64,000 nucleotides of DNA from Amphiura filiformis (Eukaryota > Echinodermata > Ophiuroidea > Amphilepidida > Amphiuridae), in NCBI RefSeq assembly GCF_039555335.1, contig NC_092631.1:12337701-12401700 (forward strand), read 5' to 3'. The number at the start of each line of letters is the position of its first letter. The stretch's first letter is position 1. The position numbers and the translations under genes were made by a program. Positions 11,490 to 22,565 of this stretch are shown here, in pieces. Below the pieces are notes generated by a model that was not told where the DNA came from, did not search any database, and worked only from the letters and a program-made list of their open reading frames with translations.

Positions 11490-12705
11490 CTGCCTCATTT
11501 CAAATATATAGTTTTAGTTTTGGTTTTGGTTTTGGTCACGTGGTTTCCTATTGTCCTGCCTAACCACTTGAATCATAAGATATCGAACTCATTGTTTCTA
11601 CCTTTTGTTTTAAACCGAACATTTGTGTCAGTCAGTTTCGGTTTTGGTTTCAGTTTCTTATAAGTGGTGTGGATCGTAAAATTATTTGATTTGAAGTTAC
11701 CTACTCTAAGTATACAAAAGAAATGTTTAAATTTCGCAGTGCAATATTCACGAGCAGAGAAGTCGAACAAAGCAGTCTACATTTGAAAGCATTGATTTAG
11801 TTTGAAAGCATTGACTTGAGACTACGAATTAGCCTAAGCTGATTTCACTGTGAAAATATATAGACCATCGAAATATTTCCACAGACATTACAATAGGCAC
11901 TTGACAGATTATGACTTCAGTGTTATAAACACTATTATACACAACTCTATTTATGTGCATGTCGCATGACGGAAGATCAATATCATAGAAAGCTGGTTTA
12001 AACTAACTTTTATTCAATTTATTTATTAGAGAGAGAGAGAGAGATAGAAGAGATCGCCAGGGAAAGAGGGTATGTGTGTGTGAGGGGGAGGGGGTAAGGG
12101 TAAGGGAGAAAGAGAAACAGAGGGAGAGAGCATTGGAAGTGGGAAGGGAAGGAGGGGAGAGGGGGGCTCAAGAGTGGAGTGGAATAATAGGGAAGAGTCG
12201 ATATCGAGTGTGGGGAGGGGGAGGAGGAGGTTATATATAGGTGGCGGAGGGAACATAGGTAAGAGGTATGGGTTGTGCTTTCCGGGGAATAATCTAATTC
12301 ATAATCAAATCATCTACATCATCATGCATCGTTTATATTTCAGACAAATAAACAAAACACCCCCACCCCCACCCCTCAATATATGCACATGATGTCTATG
12401 CATAACTTATCAAACGAATCTCGGAACTCGGGTGTAATTTTATGGTGTCATGGAAGTGTGCCACATACGGCAGAGAGCATCAAAAGTCGTCCGCGTTGAT
12501 AGATATCGATAATGAAAATGTTAGCACAATAGGCTATTATATACGTATGGTTATAGGCCATTATACTTTTGATTATATATACCCTCTTGTGTCCTCCCAG
12601 CACAATAGTGTTATGATTGCATACCAGTTCATCTCCACATTTTAATCCCTTGATTTTTGGTTTCTGAACAATAGAGAAACCAAAACTATATATTTGAAAT
12701 GAGGG
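11490..12705. mobile_element. DNA transposon insertion with 9-bp target duplication
   Basis: The 1216-bp insert has inverted ends CTGCCTCATTTCAAATATAT on the left and CCCTCATTTCAAATATATAG as the complement of the right. It is flanked by ACTGTCAAA at 11481-11489 and 12706-12714. The left foldback arm near 6415-6430 has the single, empty copy of this target. A 9-bp duplication fits Mutator-like elements, or hAT if one base is coincidental. No transposase is seen. Inside lie TTTTGGTTTTGG runs and a long purine-rich tract. Confidence 0.75.
12029..12250 (+). repeat. Polypurine (GA-rich) tract
   Basis: Almost uninterrupted A/G over more than 200 bases, beginning with a GA dinucleotide run. The complementary strand gives a proline/serine/leucine-rich frame that is an artefact of composition. 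Such tracts can form triplex (H-DNA) structures. Confidence 0.8.
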
Positions 12706-13029
12706 ACTGTCAAATATTTTGTTCTAGAAAGACTCAAAATGAGTTACTGGGTCAATATAAAGTACTTCTATAAAAACACATGCACATAATATCCATAATT
12801 TGCTTGAAAAACAACCGGAGCCCAATACGTAACAAAAAAAATGTATAGAGCCCAATACGTAACAAAAACCACTACAGAGGGAGGGAGTATGAATAAAGTA
12901 ATTTTAATTAAATTTTAGTGTTGTTACGTATTGGGCGGGATGATTTATTTTTTGCCACTTTTTGTTCTAGGTAGAAGAGGTTGAGCCCAATACGTATCAA
13001 ATTGATACGTACCGGGATTTTGTTACGTA

Positions 13030-14645
13030 GATGCAGAAAAGGGGTATTACCGAACGCGCCGTCTCCAAAGTGGGAGTGCCCCACTCGCCATCAAATTTCT
13101 TGTATGGCCCTAAGAAACACAGATGTGCTCTTTTTGTCGCTTTTTTAAAAACAGGTTTAGACTAAGTATGTAAGTCAAATATTGTAAGGCATATGTTAGC
13201 ACACAACTCAACATGAATTGAATGTGATGCTCAACCTTAAAACGCTTTTTTGAAAGTTTAGTAGCACTGTCAAAAGTAACATAGTTCTTATTTTAGAGGC
13301 TCTAAGGAATTCAAATCACACGCTTTCAATGTTTAAATCCCTCTTGAGATACGCTTTAATGCTCTGCCTGCTAGCAATAAGATTCAACATAAAATTGAGA
13401 TATTTTCTCAAAATATCAAGAGCTATCTTAAGAACCACTGAACCAATACTAGGCTTGTTTGTACTCATTTTAATGCATTATTCATGCTGATTTCAAATAT
13501 GGTCATGGAAATGTATAACTCTGACATTTCTAAATAACAAAAATGACATTCGCGTGGGAGAGTTAAGATACACAAGGTCGGTTTTTTAAAAAGACATCAT
13601 AATATCAAGCGGCTCTCAAAAAGTCTGCCAATATAAAGCGTCGCCTTCACGCAACTATCTGTACCAACTTTCATTGTTTCTTGAGCACATCTTTTAAACT
13701 CTTAATTACTGTATTCGTTTAATTCCATTTATAACCGCCCATCCCGGGCCGCCCATGCCCTATAAGCACCCACCCAGCGATGACGTCATTAATTTTCTGT
13801 TCTAATGCCATAGATTGCTGGAAACTTTTAGTATGAGAAATTAAGCAAATAAAGGGGTTTCCTATACGCAAGAAATGTAGTAGCTATGGACAAATCGTAT
13901 TTAAGGTCTCGTTCTTCACTCGTATCAATTTTGTCTGTTTTGTAATATGTAAGATTCATCGGCCATTTGGTTAATTAATTAAATTGTATCCAACCTTTAC
14001 TTACAAAGACGTACTTCCTACACCAAACAGTCTCTTCGGGATGACTTGCTAAGTACAGAGGGTTTTGAATTTCACACAGTGCGCCCGACTCCAACTCTCT
14101 CTCTCTCAATGTAAATCAGGGTATGTTCAGAATTGATTTTGAAGGTTTTAATTTTTATTTGTCAAATCCAGAGTATAAAAGATGAAACGTGGCTCTTGTA
14201 GATTCAGTTGGACTCAAACACAACAAGTGTTGTGGATCTTGAAAAGCTTTAATATATGTGTGTAAAATGGACAATTCACTCTTTAATGTCGAGGCTCTTC
14301 CGGGTGGAATAAGGCCAGGGCGATACGAGCTATATTTTTTGTTTGTAGACCATTTGAAAATCCTGGTTTAAAATCACTGAAAAAAATTCAAGTTATAATT
14401 ATAGCAAACAAATTATATTTTGGGTTTTGATTCTTTGAAACAGTATGCTTTCTGTCATTGTATGATGTTATTGTCAAAATTCATCCGCATTTTTACTTGG
14501 CCTAATTATATAGTTTGCTATTTATAGGGGAGGGGTTAGTAAATCGAACGAACAACTAAATAAGCAGCGTGTATTTTCCCCTTGTGAGAAAAATCATGCA
14601 GAAGGGAAATAACACTCCTTATATCAAGCTTTGGGATCTCCTTTA
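13030..14645. other. Non-coding stretch with one dispersed repeat
   Basis: No coding region is recognised. Apart from the dispersed repeat at 13396-13567, only AT-rich unique-looking sequence is seen. A TATAAAAG at about 14174 could be a core-promoter motif but has no supporting gene. Confidence 0.45.
13396..13567 (+). repeat. Dispersed repeat, family 3, copy A
   Basis: Near-identical to 55342-55530: both contain AGAGCTATCTTAAGAACCAC, TTTGTACTCATTTTAATGCA and AATATGGTCATG. Both run in the plus direction. Element ends are not defined. Confidence 0.8.
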
Positions 14646-15036
14646 GGCCCATGAAAGTCAATTCCGAGTTTATCGTCCCTTTTTTTCCCAGGTTGGCGAG
14701 GTGACTTTTTCATTTTTCATTATTTCATCAGATTTCATTATTGACTTTAAATGCGTGTTGATTTAAAGCCACACTCATACATGTTATTTATAAACATGTT
14801 TTTATATGGGTAGGGACTAGAAAAGTTAGAAAAAAGCCTGGTTTTGCTTCCAAGTTATGAATTTATATGTTTTACAAACAAAAATATGTTTCCAATTGCT
14901 AAAACTGGTAAAAACACTGATACTTTGAAAATAATGAATTATTTTGGCATTTTTGAAAATTTGACGCGGGTGTTTTTGGTTTCCAAAAAGTGACGCGGGC
15001 GGGGGACGATAAACTCGGAATCAACTTTCACGCGCC
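14646..15036. mobile_element. PIF/Harbinger-type MITE
   Basis: The 391-bp element has inverted ends GGCCCATGAAAGTCAATTCC on the left and GGCGCGTGAAAGTTGATTCC as the complement of the right, continuing through GAGTTTATCGTCCC. It is flanked by TTA at 14643-14645 and 15037-15039. GG-starting ends and a TTA duplication are characteristic of PIF/Harbinger. No coding capacity. Confidence 0.85.
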
Positions 15037-15106
15037 TTATAGAACCTTGTGGGTTAGCTTTATTTTGTTTCAACATTTAAGTGCAAACACTTCTAAAGTC
15101 ATGACC

Positions 15107-15117
15107 CCCCCCCCCCC
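15107..15117 (+). repeat. Poly-C run
   Basis: Roughly 11-12 consecutive C, prone to length error in assembly. Confidence 0.85.
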
Positions 15118-15140
15118 AACAAAATAAATACAAGTCCATC

Positions 15141-15280
15141 AGCCTTTTTGAAGTGTGGCAGGCACAAAAGGAGAGGGTGTACTTTGGCTTGGGTAATCTT
15201 TTGTCAGCTGATAAAAGATTACCCATATCAAAGTACGCGCTTGCCCTCTCCTTTTGTGCCCGCCATATTTCAAAAAGGCT
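15141..15280. repeat. 140-bp imperfect hairpin
   Basis: AGCCTTTTTGAAGTGTGGCA pairs with the complement of TGCCCGCCATATTTCAAAAAGGCT, and the pairing continues inward through AAAGGAGAGGG and AATCTTTT to a GTCAGCTGAT loop. Probably a small MITE. Confidence 0.8.
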
Positions 15281-16101
15281 AATGGAATGCCTACGTTTAT
15301 GATTGGCGGCACGTTTTACAACTTTGCACATCATGGTTCCTAAAATCACGTCTTAAATCCTTTGGCAATTGATAACATAATCTGCACATTCTTTGACAAA
15401 CTAATACTGGCACAGAAATATTATTATATCACAAACACCACAGAACAGAAATCTACAATTCAAAGTAAAGAATACTTCACAAGTTGCATATAATGTCCAT
15501 ATAAGGCAAGATTTTATTACAACTAGAGGTACTATTATTAACAATAATAATATATTTAATGGCAATTCACTTTGACATAATCTATTAAGATAGTTTTCTT
15601 CTCTGAAAAAGCACACATATTTTATCACACATTGAAAATAATACAATGTTTTTATAAAGTATACTGCATATTGGCTGTACATAACATCTCAAGGCAAAAA
15701 CTAGAGTTCAGAGTAGAACTATGTAAAAATATTTATCAACATTTTTCTAACATGAATACTACTCCAGCAAGAATGTTACATATAAACACGATTTCAAAGC
15801 CCTGCTAGGCATTGGTGTTCTAGTTCAAATCACCACACAGGATATAAATGTGACAAAATGACAACTTTACACCATATCAATGCTCATTTTTTACCTGTAT
15901 CAAACAAGTAGTTTGTATATATCATATCGAACAATGAAAGCTGCCACAAGCCTTCCACACCCCAAAACGCACATTTTTCATCTTATTTAGTAGATATTAG
16001 TAAAAATTGTTAAACAAAGAACACAAGAACAGACCCAGTTTTTTGGTATGCATAATTCTATGCTCTTGATTTCAACAGTATCCAGACAAGCACCTCCATC
16101 A
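15281..16101. other. AT-rich non-coding sequence
   Basis: No domain-bearing frame or clear repeat boundary. It lies about 13 kb downstream of the IRS stop codon. Confidence 0.45.
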
Positions 16102-16105
16102 TTAA

Positions 16106-17872
16106 AGCCATAATATACTATATCTGTCAAATTCTAAATGCCATTCTTTGCCGCAAATTATGATATAATACTAGTAACAACTGTCAGAATTTAGAAAGGT
16201 ATTCTGATAATTTTAAGCTGAAAAATAAGAGGTAAAATGAAAGAAAACCACCATCTTGGCCACTTTACTTTATTCTGTGATTAATTTTCTTTCCAAAAAT
16301 GTATACTTCTATGTATATTGCATGAAAAATAAAGAAGTTATAGCACTTTTAATTAATGCATTTTCTGAAAGTGCAGCCCCTTATATCTGAATTAAGACAT
16401 TATTCTAAATTGCACTGTTGTCCTAAAACACACTAAAAGGTGAGAATTTCAAGTCAACCAACAAACCATTGCAAATATGCACACAAAAAATCAGGTTTGA
16501 ACAAAATTCATTAAAACAGATCATCCATTTTGTCTTTAAGTAGGGTGGTCACATGAAAATTTCAAACCCACCCCTGGAATTACTTTTTCTGTCAGGATTG
16601 TTCCTGCTGCAAAATGATTTTAAAAACCTCTTGAATCAACTCAATCAGACAATCCGTTGCGAAGATACATCCTTTTAAAGATTCACAAAATTGGCCATTT
16701 TTACCCCATTTTTAGGAAAATCCTGATTTTGTCATAAATTTGCATATTCACGGAGCGATAATTGTGGGAATAAAGCCAAAGAAGGCACAAGATGTATTGT
16801 TTTTGTTTATTTAATGTTCATTTATGCAAATGTTAAAAATCCAGGGTCATAATTGCTATATTTGCTTCTTTACAACATTTTTAAAATGGCTGAAATCACA
16901 AAAATAACTCTTTTGCCAGGACTTTTAAGGTAAATATATGTGATTTTCACCATTGAGGGCGCTATTATGTGCCAATTTTGACCTTCAAAAGCCTGTATTT
17001 CCTAAACTACACAACCAAATTATCTGATTTTTGCACAGGATTTTGCTCTGAGGGTCTAGATTGTAAAACTGAATATAGCATAGTTGTACATCTTTGGGAA
17101 AATAGTTTTATTTGATGACAAAAAATTATTTTGTGCGTAACTTTTTTATGTGTGACCGTACAAAAATGCTATATTCACCTTCATTACGAGCAGAATATTT
17201 TCTATCTAATTAGGGTTTGCACAGAAGTTACTAGGAGACAAATTATATGGAATTCAAAATGCCCAAAAGTTTTCCAACTGCTGCAGAATCTGTTACATTT
17301 TCACCATACATTTGTGTATGTAGGCAGGGGTACACACAATAGCTAGCATTGTGGCCACCCTACTTTAAGCTGAATTTCTACTTGCTCGTTTTGCAATTAT
17401 GATGGTCACTTTTCAAAGGCGATGGACGAGCACATTTTATATGATTGATTACTCATCATTTTTGCATTTATACTAAAGTGTTGGTGACCATACTCAAGGG
17501 TGTTGTACCACCATGCAACATACCATTATAGCATACAATGTGCTATCTTTTAAATGAATTCAGTTTTCAAACCTGAGTTTTTGGCATATTTGTAATCTTT
17601 ATACATGTCCCAACTCCCAACTTACACTTACTGCCAAATTGTTATTGTTTCTGGAAAAACAGAGCAATTTTTGAATTAATGTTTTTAAAAAGACATCAAA
17701 TTCACGAAGAACATCACAGTTAAGCAGCCAAGATAGTAAGTTTTTCTTTCATCTACATCACTATTTTGGCTTAATACCTTCCAGATAGTTTTAGTATTAT
17801 TCATTAATTTATAATATTTGGCAACAAAAAATAACAAATTAAAATTTGCTCAAAATCATGTATATTATGGCT
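16106..17872. mobile_element. TTAA-flanked MITE, family 1, copy B (interrupted)
   Basis: The ends AGCCATAATATAC are inverted and are flanked by TTAA at 16102-16105 and 17873-17876. The right part carries the family block TTTTTGGCATATTTGTAATC and AAAACAGAGCAATTTT, also found at 31660-31760. Most of the extra length comes from the nested element at 16541-17362, without which it would be about 945 bp. Confidence 0.75.
16541..17362. mobile_element. DNA transposon nested in the 16106-17872 MITE
   Basis: Ends are TAGGGTGGTCACA and, as the complement of the right, TAGGGTGGCCACA. It is flanked by CTTTAAG at 16534-16540 and 17363-17369. The 822-bp element has no recognisable transposase. The frame at 17131-17346 is chance. 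Confidence 0.75.
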
Positions 17873-17876
17873 TTAA

Positions 17877-18417
17877 TTACATTATGTAGAAAGTACATGA
17901 ATATTTTGCTTTTGGAACAGAGGGAAATCCCATGGGGTGCAGCCCTGAGAGATATGCCAAAGTACAAAACACAAAATGTTTAAATTATTCACAATACCCA
18001 ACATATAATACTGGCTAATATTCATTACCACCACTTTCAAGTCCCTCATTTTATGAAATAACAAGATTAAACTTGCAAAACAAACATTTTAAAACTCAAC
18101 TTTCAATTTCTTTTACACAAAAATTGAATATGCAAAAATCGGACTTACCACCAGCGACCAATTACAGCAGCCCAAGATCAAGCTATGCACAAAAACTGTA
18201 TTACATGTCTGTAAATTGTTCTGTTGCATAGAACATTTTGCCGCACATAACCCCTTGACCCATATTATGTCACAACTCATACGCAGAGGTTATTGACTGA
18301 TAGCCCACACCTGTAACTGTTTGTTTCTTCCAATGCTATAAAATCTTACAAAGCCACTGTGCATGCCTGCATCTGATGTGAAGCGATGCGCCGATGAGGT
18401 AGTCACCCTAAGTCATA
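17877..18417. other. Non-coding stretch
   Basis: AT-rich; nothing recognised. Confidence 0.45.
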
Positions 18418-18627
18418 TTATACTAAAATGCAGAAAACCTTTGACGAGCGCGTATTGTAAGGATACATCGCGTCTTTTCTGCGTTGCACGCCCTTGTCTC
18501 TGATTGGCTGCTGAGGCGATCAGAGTGGAAATTTATGAATGAACTGTGCGCCGTACGCGTTGTTAGCGCCGAATTTGCAACATCACGGTAGTCGCGCTCG
18601 TCAAAGGTTTTCTGCATTTTAGTATAA
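18418..18627. mobile_element. 210-bp MITE with long inverted ends
   Basis: TTATACTAAAATGCAGAAAA at 18418 continues through CCTTTGACGAGCGCG and is matched exactly in reverse complement ending at 18627. The ends read TTATACT, suggesting a TA target (Tc1/mariner-like), by inference. The GC-rich interior contrasts with its surroundings. Confidence 0.8.
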
Positions 18628-19560
18628 CACACAGTTTCATTGGTGGGGTCAGCAAAACACCTGTGGCTACCAGTCACTGCTAAAGTACTTAGTACCCCCA
18701 GGGGGTCTGGGGTTTGAATCCTGATGGAGACAAGCTTCTTTGTGCATCTCTCTTTTCAAACTTGATTAGGCCAATACATACAAAGTCATACACAGAATTT
18801 TTCTATATAACTTGCTATTTATGGTCATAAAGTATATTTTCAGTCAAAACTGCAGTGTTTACTCAGAAGCTGTATGTCACAATTTCAGCCCAGTGGAAAC
18901 TATATTTGACGCACACAAATTTGCAATGTTGCATTGCAATAAGTCAATTTGAGGAATTACTGAGCCAATTTTTTGGGGAAAATGCTTCACTGGTGCATAC
19001 AATATCCAGAGAGAGTCAATATCACATCGTAATTGGGATCATTTCTTTCTATGCAAAAGTCACAACAATACGAAGGTCATAACAGTAGACATTTTCATAA
19101 AATGTTAACATTACTTGATAGCACATGTATGTATGTCCCAAAAGTTACTTTACCATTTTGAATCTTCATACCTCTCGAATCAAATTATGTATATAAACGG
19201 GCTAACTTGCAGAATCATAATGGCATCAAACCGCATATTGGGTTACTCATAAGTTTATGTGCAGCTCATGTGCTGTTTTTAAACCAAGGAAATCATTTAC
19301 AGATTGTCGCATTGAGAATGTTTACTGGTTGTGAGCTTGCCTTTTTCCAGATCTCTTTCATAGCAATGAATTTAATGAATCCTAGAATTCCAAGGTCAAA
19401 GCTTATACAGGGGTCAAAGTTTAAACTTGCTCAAATTTTATGATTCCTCTGGTCATAAGCATTCACATGGGCTCCACATGGATCAAGACTGAAAATTGCC
19501 TCAGATTTTGCTGAAAATTGTCTCAAATTGTTTTCTTGTAACATTTATCCAAATAGAGAA
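18628..19560. other. Non-coding stretch
   Basis: Short chance frames only (18855-19082, 19207-19443). No domain or repeat recognised. Confidence 0.45.
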
Positions 19561-20066
19561 TAGTTTGCATTATATACCTCATATATAGATTCCTGTCATC
19601 TGATTGGTTGAAAGTGCAGTCATTGAATTAACTATGCTCGCAAAATGAACTATGGACCGGTCCATGGAAATGAACTATGGACCGGTCACGTCGTCCACGA
19701 TCAAACTGCGCGCGTTTTTCCCAGCGTAAAATGATATTCCGCACGCGTTAATGTGTTCACGCGTTATAATTTCGCAGGAATCGCAGATTGCAATCTGTAT
19801 GCCGTTACCCGTTCGCACCGAAACTATCAATTTCTCTTCCCAAAATCGATGCTTTTAACCAAACAGATGACAAGAATCTTAAGATTTGGTATATAAAACA
19901 AATATTGACTGCTTTTTATTAGGGCATGGTTAAAATTATAGGCCCGGTGATCTCAAAACCATGACTATGCCCCTCGGCTCCGCCTCGACGCATAGTCAAG
20001 GTTTCGAGATCACCTCGGACCTATAAATATAAACATTCCCCTCATAGCAGTCAATATTTGTATATT
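19561..20066. repeat. GC-richer repeat remnant with inverted segment
   Basis: Contains a tandem AATGAACTATGGACCGGTC (near 19645 and 19670). An inverted pair AAATATTGACTGCT (about 19900) and AGCAGTCAATATTT (about 20045) encloses a GC-rich CCCCTCGGCTCCGCCTCG block. It looks like part of a larger DNA transposon, but no complete ends are seen. Confidence 0.5.
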
Positions 20067-22400
20067 ATGTAGGACATCTGTTACCTACGAAATACACAAT
20101 ATAAGCATAAAATGTATGTAACTAAATTCAATCCTCAAATCATAAGCAAAGAAATACCACAGATATTGTGCCCCAAGATTACCCACTAAAAATTGCTTCA
20201 TACTTAACACTTGGTTTGTCCCTCAAGGAGAGCAGAATGATAATGTACATCCGAAGTTTGATAATCCAAAATTACATTATTTTGCCTATAGATACATGTA
20301 TAAGTGTCACGAAAACATGGTGGAGTCTGTAATCTTTGATTCTTTAACTTCATTTAGAAATACATATCTGGTAGAGATTATTAATACAAGTTTTTATCTT
20401 ATTATAATTTGTTTTGAAAGTAAGAATCTCATTATTTATGGGCAATACCAAATGATGTCACCAACCCATTATTACGCAAAGGCACTAGTATCAAATTTAC
20501 AATTCCCGTTTTGAATATAGGTGTCTTTTATGAACCCTGTCCATGTGTTATTAGGTCGAGTACATGGGCAACACTGTAAAGTCTCATAGAGGGTATCTCA
20601 GATAAGGTACAATTGTACACATTTCTTGTCTCATATGGAGCCACCCTCATAACTCCTGGAACTCATTTGGTTACACAGGCTCTTGTACAGCGACCTCCAT
20701 ATGTGATCAACATTATATTTAACACTATTGTATAAGTTCTTACAATTCAGCTTAAATATGCAAATGCAGAAATATGCAGTTTGTGACCAAGAAGAACTCT
20801 CAAAAAGAACTGTGTATACCTGGTACTAATTTTCAGCATTTGGTCATACTTGGCTTTTAGCAGTAGGTATAACTGTACATTATTTATATATAGGCTATAT
20901 GGAACAATGACAACTTAACATGACATCATATTCAAACTGCCTTACCTTACATAGAGGCCAGTTTCTCTATATATATGACACCAACATAACTTGCTCTAGG
21001 TTTTTTTAATTTAGCTTAGCTCATATTTCGTCTAGCTATAAATTGTGGCGAAGGTGTCAATCCTTCTCTATTACTGTTGACACCTACTGGTGTTAAAAAA
21101 ACCCCAAGGTTATTCAAGGTATGGTAGCATAACCATGCAAGTTTTAATCAGATTTTGCTTAGGCTAACAAAAGTTGCTGTTCCCTTTTGTACTAATTTTT
21201 CATTTTAGCCAACGTTTTCATTATTCCTACAAGAAAATTTAACATACTGTACTGTCTGTAGTAAATGACCCAGGGCATGAAATTTTTCCAAAGGGGAATG
21301 TTTATTAGAAGCAAATTTTCAGTTAAAAAAAGTTACAAAATAGCCAAGCATCATTCACTTTTAATTTATTTCTGGGTTCAAATCCGATATGGTGGCGCCC
21401 ACGTATAGCATATTATCGTGGTAAATACTCAACATTACATATATGTAAGTTATCATATTTAGAGAAATACTAACATAATTTTGCAATGACCGAGAAAGAA
21501 GTTTAAGTTAGATAGGTTTTGTCCGCATCCAGCACTGATGCCAATGTTAAGCATGGACATTTTTGTATATCCAATTAATTTTTTTACTAAGGAATTACAT
21601 TTTAAGCATCGTCTCGCCACAAGACTCATCTTTCTAACAAAATTCTAAAAAAAGTTACCAAACATGATGTATGTTACTGCCAAACACTTCCCATGTGTCT
21701 TAACATGTTTTATTCACAAATCTAGAGCCGACTTCCTCCATTGAAATGTGCAATTAATGAAAATGAATAAATAATGACACAGTCACCTCCTCTCAGATCA
21801 AAAAGTATGAAGAGAGAACAAAGGGATCACAATACCCTTAGACTTTAAACCTCAAAAATAATTCAGTCAGTTCATATGCGGTGCTGTAAAGGCATAATTT
21901 TTGAGTCATATTTGAAAGTATTCTCATAACTGACAAACCAGAAGGTGGCTAAGTATGGTAGATCCAATGCAGTACTAAAGTAGAAATTTCAATTGAATGA
22001 ACACAGCTTTCAACAGCTGTACAAGATCAAACCGCGATTGTATATCGCATATTTCAAATGACAACATGAACGCATGACCTTGGATACAATAATTAAAATA
22101 CTAAGCAATCACAAGTGCGTTAGCATGGTTGGATTCACTTCTGCGTTATGCACCCACAGTCACACACACTGGCATACATCACAGTGTACTCAAAAAATTG
22201 TCATGCAATGTCAGGCTGAGTTCATTCAACTGAAACTTCTATGAGCCGATGCAAATTTTGCTCACCAATTGTGTTATTTCAACAGGTGCTCACCAATTAT
22301 GATTTTATTGTGAGGACTCTTGCACGTAAGTAGGATTATCATGACCACTTAACAAGGTTATTTGTTGGCATCACTCATATTAGTACAGGAAGGTGGTTTT
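20067..22400. other. AT-rich non-coding sequence
   Basis: No frame with a recognisable domain and no clear repeat boundary. Confidence 0.45.
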
Positions 22401-22565
22401 CAGTGGCGTGTCCAGGGGGGAGCTTTGGGGGCTGAAGCCCCCCGTACTTTGTTAAAAATCATGTAAAATCAGCCGGTTTTTGGGCGATTTTAGCCATTAA
22501 GCCCCCACATAACTCTGAAAGCCCATCTGAGCCCCTCGCAGGAATAGATCCTGGACACGCCAGTG
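22401..22565. mobile_element. 165-bp hAT-like MITE
   Basis: Starts CAGTGGCGTGTCCAGG and ends with the complement of CACTGGCGTGTCCAGG, one mismatch. GTTTT lies on both sides (22396-22400 and 22566-22570, approximate). The interior is G/C-run-rich and carries no gene. CAGTGGCG-type ends occur on many animal hAT MITEs. Confidence 0.75.

Larger units (their letters stand above)
6103..13029. mobile_element. Giant foldback element with two inverted ~155-bp repeat arrays
   Basis: The sequence starting TACGTAACAAAATCCCGGTA at 6103 is matched in reverse complement ending at 13029. By eye the outermost ~320 bp of the arms differ at only a handful of positions. Each arm is built from tandem units anchored on TTTTTTGTTACGTATTGGGC, in plus orientation on the left (6269-8333) and minus on the right (8880-10640 and onward). 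The loop (8335-8868) is a separate element, and the right arm holds two later insertions. No long open frame is present. Long inverted repeats made of tandem units define foldback elements (FB in Drosophila, TU in sea urchin). Target duplication was not found, so the exact outer ends are uncertain. Confidence 0.75.

Noticed and set aside
12026..12256. Proline/leucine/serine-rich minus-strand frame
   Set aside because: Low-complexity translation of a polypurine tract.
14170..14185. TATAAAAG as a core promoter
   Set aside because: No transcript or coding region can be placed downstream; such motifs are expected by chance in AT-rich DNA.
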